Source: an uncultured Oscillospiraceae bacterium
GTDB taxonomy: Bacteria; Bacillota; Clostridia; Oscillospirales; Oscillospiraceae
NCBI GenBank assembly: GCA_910587285.1
Contig: CAJULM010000021.1
Span: 1-42,562, forward strand
Length of the DNA: 42,562 bases
Direction of reading: 5' to 3'
Part shown: in pieces, positions 14,392-22,254 of the stretch
Layout: each line of letters begins with the position of its first letter
How positions within the stretch are numbered: the first letter of the stretch is position 1
Program-made: the position numbers and the translations under genes
Notes under the pieces: model-generated
Told to the model about the DNA's origin: nothing
What the model saw: only the letters and a program-made list of their open reading frames with translations
Databases searched by the model: none

Positions 14392-14919
14392 ATGAAACGA
14401 ATCAGAATCCTTTCCCTGTGCGCCGCCGCGGCGCTGTGCCTGTCCCTGCTGTCCGCCTGCGGCGGCCCCCGTGGAGACAGCCCCTCTACCGCCCCCCGTA
14501 AGGACGCCGACCTGGCCGCCTTTGCCCAAACCGTGCAGGAGAGCCACGAGTTCGCCGCCATGGAGAAGGCCGACCCCGCCGACGAGGAGCTGGGCGCCAT
14601 CATGCTGGAAAACAACTACCCCGGTCTGAAGGACATGGACCTGGAGCAGCTGGAGGTTTACCTCGCCCTGATCTCCTTCTCCGGCGGGGAGCTGGCCTTG
14701 GTCCAGGCCAAGAACGAAGAGGACGCCGCCAAGGTGAAGGAAATCCTCCAGGCCCGCATTGACGCCAAGACCACCGAGGGGCCTGGCAACTACCCCGAGG
14801 AGGTAGAGATGTGGCTGCACAATTCCAAGCTCGTCACCGCCAACGACACCTATGTGATGCTGGTCTGCCATCAGGACGCAGACGCCATCGTGGACGAGTT
14901 TAACGCCCTTTTCCAGTGA
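14392..14919 (+). CDS. DUF4358-type lipoprotein 2
   Basis: A 175-residue protein from ATG 14392 with AAGGAG upstream. It has a signal peptide and lipobox LLSAC near residues 19-23, then a short polar linker. The domain aligns with the flanking paralogues: LALISFSGGELALVQAKNEE, KEILQARIDAK and TYVMLVCHQDADAIVDEFN. It diverges more than genes 1 and 3 do from each other in the segment before the last strand, where the others share an AWYP motif and this one has only NYP. It is probably co-transcribed with the others; the gap to the previous gene is 36 bases. Exact role unknown. Confidence 0.85.
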   Translation: MKRIRILSLCAAAALCLSLLSACGGPRGDSPSTAPRKDADLAAFAQTVQESHEFAAMEKADPADEELGAIMLENNYPGLKDMDLEQLEVYLALISFSGGELALVQAKNEEDAAKVKEILQARIDAKTTEGPGNYPEEVEMWLHNSKLVTANDTYVMLVCHQDADAIVDEFNALFQ

Positions 14920-14971
14920 GAAATCCGCCGACAGTGCGGCGGTGACATAGCAATGAGGAGTTGAGAGACAT

Positions 14972-15769
14972 ATGAAACGTATCCTTCCCTTGGTCCTGTG
15001 CGCGGCCATGGCCCTATCCCTGCTGTCCTCCTGCGCCAAGCCGGGGCTCAACGGCCCCACACCTGACGAGTCCGCAGAGGTGTCCGATCCCATTCAGACC
15101 GAAGCGGCGGACGGTCCCGTGGGCAAGCCTGAATCTCAGGAGCCCTCCGGCGACCCCAGCGAGGAACCCTCCCTGTCCCTCCCCCCCGAGACCGAGACCC
15201 CCTCGGTTCCGCCCAGCGAGGAGCCTTCCGTGGAGCCCACGCCTACCCCCGCGCCCACGCCGAAGCCCACGCCCACCCCCAATCCGGAGCCCACCCTGAG
15301 CCTCCCGCCCGATCCCGAGGTCACGCCCGAGGAACCCGGTGAGTCCTCCGCCCCGGCGGGCCAGCCCGACCTGCGGCAGTTCTACGAGAATATTATGTTC
15401 GACGACCCGGATTTTGCCGCCACCGCCGAGCTGTATAACGAGTATCTGGACGTGCTCTATCCCGGCCTCACCGCCATCTCCACCCGGCAGCTGGTGGTGT
15501 TTCAGCCCATGATGTCCGCCGTGGTGTGCGAGATCGCTCTGGTGGAGGTGACGGACCAGGCGGACGTGCCCGCCGTGCTGGACATTCTCCAGGCCCGGGT
15601 GGACTACATGGTGGGAGACGAGGAAAATCCCGGCGCCGCATGGTATCCCGCTTCCATTGAAGGGTGGCAGAACAATTCCCGCATCGTGTCCAACGGCTGC
15701 TACGTCCTGCTCATCGCCTACGACAAGTGCGACGACATTGTCGCCCAGTTCAACACGCTCTTTGAATAA
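14972..15769 (+). CDS. DUF4358-type lipoprotein 3 with proline-rich stalk
   Basis: A 265-residue protein from ATG 14972 with GAGGAG upstream. After a signal peptide and lipobox LLSSC (near residue 21) comes a stalk of roughly 90 residues, rich in Pro, Ser, Thr and Glu, with repeated PTPTP-like and EEPS units. This would hold the domain away from the membrane and through the cell wall. The C-terminal DUF4358-like domain (from about residue 130) has VVFQPMMSAVVCEIALVEV, ILQARVDYMVGDEENPGAAW and CYVLLIAYDKCDDIVAQFN. The stalk is the main difference from the two upstream paralogues. The MBOAT gene follows after a hairpin. Confidence 0.85.
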   Translation: MKRILPLVLCAAMALSLLSSCAKPGLNGPTPDESAEVSDPIQTEAADGPVGKPESQEPSGDPSEEPSLSLPPETETPSVPPSEEPSVEPTPTPAPTPKPTPTPNPEPTLSLPPDPEVTPEEPGESSAPAGQPDLRQFYENIMFDDPDFAATAELYNEYLDVLYPGLTAISTRQLVVFQPMMSAVVCEIALVEVTDQADVPAVLDILQARVDYMVGDEENPGAAWYPASIEGWQNNSRIVSNGCYVLLIAYDKCDDIVAQFNTLFE

Positions 15770-15779
15770 GCCCTCCCTT

Positions 15780-15803
15780 CGCCCCGGCGCTCGCGCCGGG
15801 GCG
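15780..15803 (+). terminator. G+C-rich hairpin, weak terminator
   Basis: CGCCCCGGCGC (15780-15790) pairs with GCGCCGGGGCG (15793-15803) with almost no loop. The tail CTTTCCCTT is a poor U-run, so partial read-through into the MBOAT gene is likely. Confidence 0.45.
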
Positions 15804-15840
15804 CTTTCCCTTCAAAATATTCCCGGCGAGGTGACCGCCC

Positions 15841-17274
15841 ATGATATTTTCCAGTCCGTATTTTCTATTTCTCTATTTCCCCGTCGTATTGGTTTTGTAC
15901 TATATCGCTCCCCTGAAATGGCGCAACCTGGTGCTACTCGTCGTCAACCTGATCTTTTATGGCTGGGGCGAGCCGGTGTACGTGCTCATCATGTTCCTCT
16001 CCATTGCCATCGACTACTCCCACGGGCGCATCGTCACCCGCTGCAAGGCCAAGGGGAACGACCGGGGGGCCCGAATGGCCGTGGCCTCCTCGGTGATCTT
16101 CAACCTGCTGCTGCTGGGCTTCTTCAAGTATTATAATTTCATCGCCGGCAGCCTGGCCTCCATCGGCGCGGGCGTGCTGCCCATCATTGAGTACCTGCCC
16201 CTGCCCGGCGGGGATTCCATCCCCTTCACCCTGCCCATCGGCATCTCCTTCTACACCTTCCAGACCATGAGCTACACCATCGACGTCTACCGTGGGGACG
16301 CACCCTGCCAGAAGAACATCGTCACCTTCGGCACCTTTGTCACCCTGTTTCCCCAGCTCATCGCCGGCCCCATCCTCAAGTACAAGGACCTGGACGACCA
16401 GCTGGAGCGCAGAGACCACACCTTCGAGAAATTTGCCTCTGGCGTCCAGCGCTTCACCATTGGCGCGTGTAAAAAGGTGCTGCTGGCCAACGCCCTGGGC
16501 CCGCTGTGGGATGTGTATCTGGCCACCCCCTCCGCCCAGCTCACCACCTCGGGGGCATGGCTGGGCATCCTCGCCTTTTCCCTCCAGCTCTACTTTGACT
16601 TCTCCGGCTATTCGGACATGGCCATCGGCCTGGGCCGGATGCTGGGCTTCGAGTTTTTGGAAAACTTCAATTATCCCTATATCTCTAAGTCCGCCAGCGA
16701 GTTCTGGCGGCGGTGGCACATCTCCCTGGGCAGCTGGTTCCGGGAGTATCTCTACTTCCCCTTGGGGGGCAGCCGGGTAAAGCCCGCTCGGATGGTGTTC
16801 AACCTGCTCATCGTCTGGGCCGCCACCGGCATCTGGCACGGGGCCAGCTGGAACTTCCTGCTCTGGGGCCTGTATTGGTTTGTGTGGATCGGCTTGGAAA
16901 AGCTGTGGCTGGACAAGGCGCTGAGCAAGGCCCCGGCCTGGCTCTGCCACGTGTACGGCGTGCTCATCGCCATCGTGGGCTGGGCCATCTTCGCCGTGGA
17001 GGACTTCTCCGCTATGGGGCCCTATCTGGCCGCCATGTTCGGCTTCGGTGCAGGTGTGCTGGACGGGGATTTCCTGTACTATCTGCGCAATTACCTGCCC
17101 ATTCTCGTCATCGCCATTATGGCCGCCACCCCCCTGGCCAAAACCCTCTGGCACAAGCTGCCGCAGCGGGCGCAGCAGCTCGCCTTCCCCGTGCTGATGC
17201 TGGCCGGGCTGGCTGTCACCACCGCCTACCTGGTGGACGGAACCTACAATCCCTTCCTGTACTTTAGATTTTAA
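15841..17274 (+). CDS. MBOAT-family O-acyltransferase
   Basis: A 477-residue integral membrane protein from ATG 15841 after GAGGTGA. About ten hydrophobic segments span its length. It has the DltB/AlgI-type landmarks: NLIFYGWGEPVYVL near residue 36, LPIGISFYTFQTMSY near 122, DFSGYSDMAIGLGRMLG near 254 and FWRRWHISLGSWFREYLYFP near 288. The probable catalytic His is H333 in GIWHGASWN. These enzymes move acyl groups, often acetyl, across the membrane onto cell-surface polysaccharide or teichoic acid. The following DHHW gene supplies the usual extracytoplasmic partner, 12 bases downstream. The polymer substrate cannot be read from the sequence. Confidence 0.92.
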   Translation: MIFSSPYFLFLYFPVVLVLYYIAPLKWRNLVLLVVNLIFYGWGEPVYVLIMFLSIAIDYSHGRIVTRCKAKGNDRGARMAVASSVIFNLLLLGFFKYYNFIAGSLASIGAGVLPIIEYLPLPGGDSIPFTLPIGISFYTFQTMSYTIDVYRGDAPCQKNIVTFGTFVTLFPQLIAGPILKYKDLDDQLERRDHTFEKFASGVQRFTIGACKKVLLANALGPLWDVYLATPSAQLTTSGAWLGILAFSLQLYFDFSGYSDMAIGLGRMLGFEFLENFNYPYISKSASEFWRRWHISLGSWFREYLYFPLGGSRVKPARMVFNLLIVWAATGIWHGASWNFLLWGLYWFVWIGLEKLWLDKALSKAPAWLCHVYGVLIAIVGWAIFAVEDFSAMGPYLAAMFGFGAGVLDGDFLYYLRNYLPILVIAIMAATPLAKTLWHKLPQRAQQLAFPVLMLAGLAVTTAYLVDGTYNPFLYFRF

Positions 17275-17286
17275 GGAGGTACGGGC

Positions 17287-18444
17287 ATGAGCAAGAAATA
17301 TTCCATGTTTATCACGATACTGTTCTGCACCTTTATTTTCGGTTTTGGCATCGCCCACGTCCTCCTCCCCGACCGGACTTTTTCCGAGCAGGAGAACGAC
17401 TGGCTGGCCCAATTCAAGCCCCCCACCTGGGACTCGGTGCGCTCGGGGAAGTTCATGGAGGATTTCGAGGAGTACTTCAACGACCAGTTCCCTCTACGGG
17501 ACCAGTGGGTGCAGCTCAAGGCCCTGTCCGAGCGCGCCTTGGGCAAGCAGGAAAACAACAAGGTCTACTTCGGCGCCGACGGACAGACCCTGTTCGCCCA
17601 TTTCACCCGGCTGGACCACAAGGAGCTGGATCAAAAGTTAGGCTATGTGAACAGCCTGGGCGCCAATGTGGACGTGCCGGTGTATTTCGCCCTGGTGCCG
17701 GACAAGAGCTGGGCCTGGGCCATGTTCCTGCCCGACAACGCCCCCAATGTGGACGACGGCTCCACCATTGAGCGGGCGGCGGAGCTGTGCGGGGACAGGG
17801 TGACATTTGTAGACCTGCGGTATTCGCTGGGCATCACCTGCGGCAACACCCAGTCCCCGGATGAGGACGGCTCTTTCTACCGCACCGACCACCACTGGAC
17901 CACTATGGGAGCCTACCGGGTCTATCTGGAACTGATGCGTGCCATGGGCGACAGCGGCGGCATTTACGACTATCCCCTGACCCTGCAATCCGACCAATTT
18001 TACGGCACCACATACTCCGCCTCCGGCGCGGGCTGGGTGAAGCCGGACAGCATCTATACCCTCATCCCCGAGGGGGGCACAAAGGGCCGCGTCACCGTCA
18101 CCAGCTACCCGGAGGGCAAGCCCGTCGAGAGCAGCCTGTACCACCCGGAGAGGCTGGAGGCCAAGGACAAGTACGCCTTCTTTTTAGGGGGAAACCAGCC
18201 CCTGTGCGTCATCCGGAACCCCGACGCCCAGGGCGGCAAGCTGCTGGTGGTGCGGGACTCCTACTCCGACTCTCTGGCCCCCTTCCTGGCCGAGGAGTTC
18301 CAGGAGGTCCACCTGTTTGACCTGCGCTACAACAATATGTCCCTCAAGCAGTACGTGGCGGACAACGGCATCGACCAGGTGCTGGTGCTCTACTCGGCCA
18401 ACAATTTCAACACGGACAACAATCTGTTTAAGCTGGCGATGTGA
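17287..18444 (+). CDS. DHHW/AlgJ-like SGNH-fold protein, partner of the MBOAT acyltransferase
   Basis: A 385-residue protein from ATG 17287 with a perfect AAGGAGGT. One N-terminal hydrophobic segment (about residues 7-24) serves as signal or anchor; the rest faces outward. The motif D201-H202-H203-W204 in YRTDHHWTTMGAY gives the family its name and holds the catalytic Asp/His pair. A possible serine lies in VVRDSYSDSLAPF near residue 328. The N-terminal FSEQENDWLAQFKPP and FEEYFNDQFPLRD segments are typical. Members complete acyl transfer started by MBOAT proteins on surface polymers. It is the last gene before a strong terminator. Confidence 0.9.
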   Translation: MSKKYSMFITILFCTFIFGFGIAHVLLPDRTFSEQENDWLAQFKPPTWDSVRSGKFMEDFEEYFNDQFPLRDQWVQLKALSERALGKQENNKVYFGADGQTLFAHFTRLDHKELDQKLGYVNSLGANVDVPVYFALVPDKSWAWAMFLPDNAPNVDDGSTIERAAELCGDRVTFVDLRYSLGITCGNTQSPDEDGSFYRTDHHWTTMGAYRVYLELMRAMGDSGGIYDYPLTLQSDQFYGTTYSASGAGWVKPDSIYTLIPEGGTKGRVTVTSYPEGKPVESSLYHPERLEAKDKYAFFLGGNQPLCVIRNPDAQGGKLLVVRDSYSDSLAPFLAEEFQEVHLFDLRYNNMSLKQYVADNGIDQVLVLYSANNFNTDNNLFKLAM

Positions 18445-18448
18445 CGGC

Positions 18449-18482
18449 AAAGGGCCTGCGGCGTGTGCCGCAGGCCCTTTTT
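18449..18482 (+). terminator. Strong terminator of the lipoprotein/MBOAT/DHHW unit
   Basis: A perfect 14-bp stem (18449-18462 with 18467-18480), loop GTGT, with the T-run at 18478-18482; it begins five bases after the stop codon. Confidence 0.9.
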
Positions 18483-18489
18483 GTTCCGC

Positions 18490-18597
18490 ATCTCTCCACC
18501 GGGCGATGCGCAGCGCGTCCGGCTTACAGTTGTCAGCCAGCATATCTCTCCGCCAGACAATAGGCAGTGCGCCCGGCTTACAGTTGTCAACCGGAAT
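18490..18597 (+). repeat. Tandem pair of 54-bp imperfect repeats
   Basis: Two units start ATCTCTCC at 18490 and 18544. Each holds the invariant 17-mer CCGGCTTACAGTTGTCA at 18519-18535 and 18573-18589, exactly 54 bases apart. They lie in the convergent gap between the DHHW gene and livF. A third partial start (AATCTCC) is seen at 18595. They contain no plausible gene. Confidence 0.8.
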
Positions 18598-18633
18598 CTC
18601 CCTGGGCTCCTCACCCCTTCAGGAGAAAGAAAT

Positions 18634-19335
18634 TTACCCGCCCAGGTACGCCTTTTTCACCGCCGCGTCCCGGAGCAGCTCGTCCCCGGTGCCGGTGGCC
18701 ACAATCTTGCCCGTCTCCAGCACGTAGCCCCGGTCGGCCACGCTGAGGGCCATGCGGGCGTTTTGCTCCACCAGCAGGATGGTGGTGCCCGCCTGGTGGA
18801 GCCGGCGGATGATATCGAAAATTTGGTCCACCAGGATGGGGGCCAGCCCCATGGAGGGCTCGTCCAGCATGAGCAGCTTGGGGTTGCTCATCAGCCCCCG
18901 GCCCATGGCCAGCATCTGCTGCTCGCCGCCGGACAGGGTGCCCGCCACCTGCTTCCGCCGCTCCTTCAGCCGGGGAAACTGCTGGTAGACCCGCTCCAGG
19001 CTGGCGGCGATGCCGGCGCGGGGCTGGGTGTACGCCCCCATCTCCAGATTCTCCTCCACCGACATCTGTAAAAACACCCGCCGCCCCTCTGGGACGTGGG
19101 CCATCCCGCGCTCCACAATCTTGTGGGCAGGGACGGAGCCCAGGTTCTGCTCCAAAAATTCGATAGAGCCGGTTTGGGAATGGAGCAGGCCGCACACCGT
19201 ATTCAGAATCGTGGATTTGCCCGCGCCGTTGGCCCCGATGAGCGTGACCACCTCTCCGGCGTTCACCTGAAAGGAGACCCCCTTGATGGCGTGGATGGCG
19301 CCGTAATACACATTGATATCATTTACCTTCAGCAT
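18634..19335 (-). CDS. livF: Branched-chain amino-acid ABC transporter ATPase LivF
   Basis: A 233-residue ATPase from ATG 19335, chosen because GAGGAGGG precedes it and the N-terminus MLKVNDINVYYGAIHAI is canonical. A longer frame to 19446 would overlap livG. Walker A is GANGAGKST near residue 36, the signature is LSGGEQQMLAMGR, Walker B is LLMLDEPSMGLAP, and the H-loop segment is FLLVEQN-like (ILLVEQNA). Together with LivG it powers import of leucine, isoleucine and valine. It is the last gene of the minus-strand operon, 13 bases after livG. Intact. Confidence 0.95.
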   Translation of the reverse strand: MLKVNDINVYYGAIHAIKGVSFQVNAGEVVTLIGANGAGKSTILNTVCGLLHSQTGSIEFLEQNLGSVPAHKIVERGMAHVPEGRRVFLQMSVEENLEMGAYTQPRAGIAASLERVYQQFPRLKERRKQVAGTLSGGEQQMLAMGRGLMSNPKLLMLDEPSMGLAPILVDQIFDIIRRLHQAGTTILLVEQNARMALSVADRGYVLETGKIVATGTGDELLRDAAVKKAYLGG

Positions 19336-19348
19336 ATGCGCGCCCTCC

Positions 19349-20197
19349 TCACTGCTGCTTGCCCAAATAGGCCTCAATGACCGTGGGATTGGATTGAATC
19401 TCCTCCGCCGTCCCCTTGGCGATGATCTGGCCGAAGTTGAGCACACAGATGCCCTCGCAGATGCCCATGACCAGGCTCATGTCGTGCTCGATGAGCATGA
19501 CCGCAATCTGGAAGGTGTCCCGAATCTTCACAATGTTTTCCATCAGCTCGGCGGTCTCGGAGGGGTTCATGCCCGCCGCCGGCTCGTCCAGCAGCAGCAG
19601 CGACGGATTGGTGGCCAGCGCCCGGACAATCTCCAGCCGCCGCTGGGCCCCGTAAGGCAGGCTGCCCGCCTGATGGCTCGCCAGGTCCTGCATATCGAAG
19701 ATGGACAGCAGCTCCAGCGCCCGCTCGTGGGCCGCCTTTTCCTGCCGCCAGTACTTGGGCAGGCGGAAAATGCCGGAGAGCATGGAGTATTTTTCCTGGT
19801 TGTGCAGGCCGATTTTCACATTGTCCTCCACGCTCAGGTTATTGAACAGCCGGATATTCTGGAAGGTGCGGGCGATGCCCATCCGGTTGATCTGGGCGGG
19901 GGTTTTGCCGTGGGTGTCCAGTCCGTCCAGCAAAATGGTGCCCCGGGTGGGCTGGTACACCTTGGTAAGCAGGTTAAATACCGTTGTTTTCCCCGCGCCG
20001 TTGGGGCCGATGAGTCCAGCGATCTCTGTGCGGCCCACGGTGATGTTAAATTCGTTCACGGCGGTGAGGCCGCCGAAGTCGATGCCCAGATGGCTGCACT
20101 CCAGGATGGGGGTCTTGCCCACGTCCCGCTCCGGAATGATGGATACGCTGGGTACGGGCACCATTCTGCCCTTTTCAAACTGCTTGCGCTCAGCCAT
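19349..20197 (-). CDS. livG: Branched-chain amino-acid ABC transporter ATPase LivG
   Basis: A 282-residue ATPase. A 30-residue N-terminal extension precedes the usual start ILECSHLGIDFGGLTAV; ATG 20197 overlaps livM by eight bases, so that start is accepted. Walker A is GPNGAGKTT near residue 63 and Walker B is LLLLDEPAAGMNP. The signature position reads LPYGAQRRLE, the LivG-type variant of LSGGQ. The segment MGIARTFQNIRLFNNLSVEDN is typical of LivG. It pairs with LivF on the cytoplasmic side of the LivHM channel. Confidence 0.95.
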   Translation of the reverse strand: MAERKQFEKGRMVPVPSVSIIPERDVGKTPILECSHLGIDFGGLTAVNEFNITVGRTEIAGLIGPNGAGKTTVFNLLTKVYQPTRGTILLDGLDTHGKTPAQINRMGIARTFQNIRLFNNLSVEDNVKIGLHNQEKYSMLSGIFRLPKYWRQEKAAHERALELLSIFDMQDLASHQAGSLPYGAQRRLEIVRALATNPSLLLLDEPAAGMNPSETAELMENIVKIRDTFQIAVMLIEHDMSLVMGICEGICVLNFGQIIAKGTAEEIQSNPTVIEAYLGKQQ

Positions 20198-21245
20198 TGC
20201 TTGCCGCCCCCTTCCGTTTGGGGATCACCCGACCCACCAGGTCCTTCAGCCGGTCGTTGTTGGTGGCCAGCATCACCAGGATGAGAATGATGGCGTAAAT
20301 GAGCATACGGTAGTCCGAGATGTCCCCGAACTGCCGCAGCAGGTCAGGCAGGACATAGAGCAGGGCGGCGGCGATGATGGAGCCCCTGATCGAGCCCAGC
20401 CCGCCCAGCACCACGAACACCAGCACCAGGATCGAGGTGTTGAAATTAAATTTGGAGGCCACGGTGGAGGAATAGTTCAACCCCCACAGCGCCCCGGCCG
20501 CCCCCGCCAGCGCAGCGGAGGTGACAAAGGCCATGAGCTTGTATTTGGTGACGTTGATGCCCACGCTCTCCGCGGCGATGCGGTTATCCCGCAGCGCCAT
20601 GATGGCCCTGCCTGAGCGGCTGTTCACCAAATTCTGCACCACCAGCAGGGTGATGAGAATCAACACAAACCCGGCGGTGAAGGAGGCCAGCTTGGTCACG
20701 CCCACCGCCCCCATGGGGCCCTTGATAATGGCGGTGCCGCCAGCGGAGAGATGGAACTGCTCCGACCCGGCGGCCATGTGGAAGCCGTTCTCGTCCACCC
20801 CCACGTAGAGCACCATAATGATATTCTGAATAATCTGTCCGAAGGCCAGCGTGACGATGGCCAGATAGTCCCCCTGGAGCCGAAGGACCGGCACGCCCAC
20901 GATAACGCCGCCCAGCGCGCCGAAGGCCGCCCCCACCAGCATGGACACCGCCAAACGCAGGGGCCCCACGGGGATGGCGCTTTGCAGCAAAACGGAGGCT
21001 GTGATGCCGGCAAACGCGCCCAAGCTCATAAAGCCCGCGTGCCCCAGAGACAGCTCGCCCAGAATGCCCACCGTCAGATTCAGCGACACCGCCATGACAA
21101 TGTAGCAGCAGGCGGGCACCAACAGGCTCTGGAGAATATTGGACATTTTGCCCATGCCGACGGCGGTCTGGATCACGGCAAAGGCCACAATCACGATGCC
21201 ATAATTGATAAACCCATCGAGGGAGTTCTTGTTCAGTTTCTTCAT
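20190..21245 (-). CDS. livM: Branched-chain amino-acid permease LivM
   Basis: A 351-residue permease with about nine to ten membrane segments. Landmarks are YIVMAVSLNLTVGILGELSLGHAGFMSLGA near residues 47-76, GDYLAIVTLAFGQIIQNI, GRAIMALRDNRIAAESVGINV, which contains the EAA-type cytoplasmic loop contacting the ATPases, and VVLGGLGSIRGSIIAAALL. It forms the membrane channel with LivH. It overlaps livG at its 3' end and follows livH by seven bases, so translation is coupled. Intact and of normal length. Confidence 0.95.
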   Translation of the reverse strand: MKKLNKNSLDGFINYGIVIVAFAVIQTAVGMGKMSNILQSLLVPACCYIVMAVSLNLTVGILGELSLGHAGFMSLGAFAGITASVLLQSAIPVGPLRLAVSMLVGAAFGALGGVIVGVPVLRLQGDYLAIVTLAFGQIIQNIIMVLYVGVDENGFHMAAGSEQFHLSAGGTAIIKGPMGAVGVTKLASFTAGFVLILITLLVVQNLVNSRSGRAIMALRDNRIAAESVGINVTKYKLMAFVTSAALAGAAGALWGLNYSSTVASKFNFNTSILVLVFVVLGGLGSIRGSIIAAALLYVLPDLLRQFGDISDYRMLIYAIILILVMLATNNDRLKDLVGRVIPKRKGAASNG

Positions 21246-21252
21246 GGCCGCC

Positions 21253-22131
21253 TCACACTTTCTCGGGCACGTACTTGCCCATCAGCCCGGCCGGCTTCAC
21301 CAAAAGCACCACAATCAGCACCGCGAACACCACCGCGTCCGACAGGTCGGTGGAGATGTACGCCTTGGCGAAGGTCTCAATGACGCCCAGCAGAATGCCG
21401 CCCAGCAGCGCCCCGGGAACAGAGCCGATTCCGCCAAACACGGCGGCGGTGAAGGCCCGGATGCCCGGCATGGAGCCGGTGGTGGGGGACAGAACCGGAT
21501 AGGCCGAGCACATCAGCACCCCGGCGATGGCCGCCAGGGCGGAGCCGATGGCAAAGGTCATGGAGATGGTGGCGTTCACGTCGATGCCCATAAGCTGGGC
21601 GGCGGCCTTATCCTCCGAGCAGGCCCGCATGGCCTTGCCCAGCTTGGTCTGGCCGGTGAACAGGGTCAGGGTAATCATCACCACCACGCAGCAGACGATG
21701 GACAGAACGGCCACGTAGGAGATGGACAGCTGGCCGGGGACCAGCACCAGGCTGCCCTCCACCAAGGGCCGGAACGTCTTGGTGTCCGCGCCCCAGAGGA
21801 GCTGGGCGCTGTTTTGCAGCAGGTAGCTGACGCCGATGGCGGTGATGAGCACCGCCAGGGAGGGGGCGGACCGCAGGGGCTTGTAGGCCAGCCGCTCGAT
21901 GGCGATGCCCAGCACCGTGCACACCGCCACCGCCAGCAGCACCCCCGCCGCAGGGGGCAGGCTGAAGCTGCCCACGGCGAAAAAGCACATATAAGCGCCC
22001 ACCATGATGACATCGCCGTGGGCGAAGTTCAGCATCTTGGCAATGCCGTACACCATGGTGTAGCCCAGGGCGATGATGGCGTAGATGCTGCCCAGGCTGA
22101 CGCCGGTGATCACATTGTTCAGGAAGGACAT
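21253..22131 (-). CDS. livH: Branched-chain amino-acid permease LivH
   Basis: A 292-residue permease with about eight membrane segments. It starts MSFLNNVITGVSLGSIYAI and continues with ALGYTMVYGIAKMLNFAHGD, the most conserved LivH stretch. The GKAMRACSEDKAAAQLMGI loop is the ATPase contact, and AVFGGIGSVPGALLGGILLG follows. The ribosome site is GAGGTGAGGAA. The gene follows livK across two tandem hairpins that probably cut down transcription into it. Confidence 0.95.
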   Translation of the reverse strand: MSFLNNVITGVSLGSIYAIIALGYTMVYGIAKMLNFAHGDVIMVGAYMCFFAVGSFSLPPAAGVLLAVAVCTVLGIAIERLAYKPLRSAPSLAVLITAIGVSYLLQNSAQLLWGADTKTFRPLVEGSLVLVPGQLSISYVAVLSIVCCVVVMITLTLFTGQTKLGKAMRACSEDKAAAQLMGIDVNATISMTFAIGSALAAIAGVLMCSAYPVLSPTTGSMPGIRAFTAAVFGGIGSVPGALLGGILLGVIETFAKAYISTDLSDAVVFAVLIVVLLVKPAGLMGKYVPEKV

Positions 22132-22160
22132 TTCCTCACCTCTCTCAAAAATACGACAGG

Positions 22161-22191
22161 GCCGCGGCAGGGAAAAAGGTCCTGCCGCGGC
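22161..22191 (-). terminator. Second intercistronic hairpin between livK and livH
   Basis: Arms GCCGCGGCAGG (22161-22171) and CCTGCCGCGGC (22181-22191) form a perfect 11-bp stem. The A-run within the plus-strand loop means that on the transcript the U-run lies in the loop, not after the stem. Probably a stabilising or pausing hairpin, not a classical terminator. Confidence 0.6.
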
Positions 22192-22192
22192 G

Positions 22193-22225
22193 AAAAAGGG
22201 GCTGCCGGAGCACTCCGGCAGCCCC
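22193..22225 (-). terminator. Terminator or attenuator after livK
   Basis: Arms of 13 bases (22198-22210 and 22213-22225) pair perfectly, and on the minus strand the stem is followed by a run of five T (22193-22197). It lies about 30 bases after the livK stop. Read-through would feed livHMGF, giving more binding protein than channel. Confidence 0.8.
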
Positions 22226-22254
22226 TTTCCTGGTTTGAACCGTTTGGGTCAGAA

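Noticed and set aside
18390..18614. Minus-strand frame of 74 residues next to livF
   Set aside because: It translates the tandem 54-bp repeats and the terminator hairpin, so the apparent internal protein repeat only reflects the DNA repeat.
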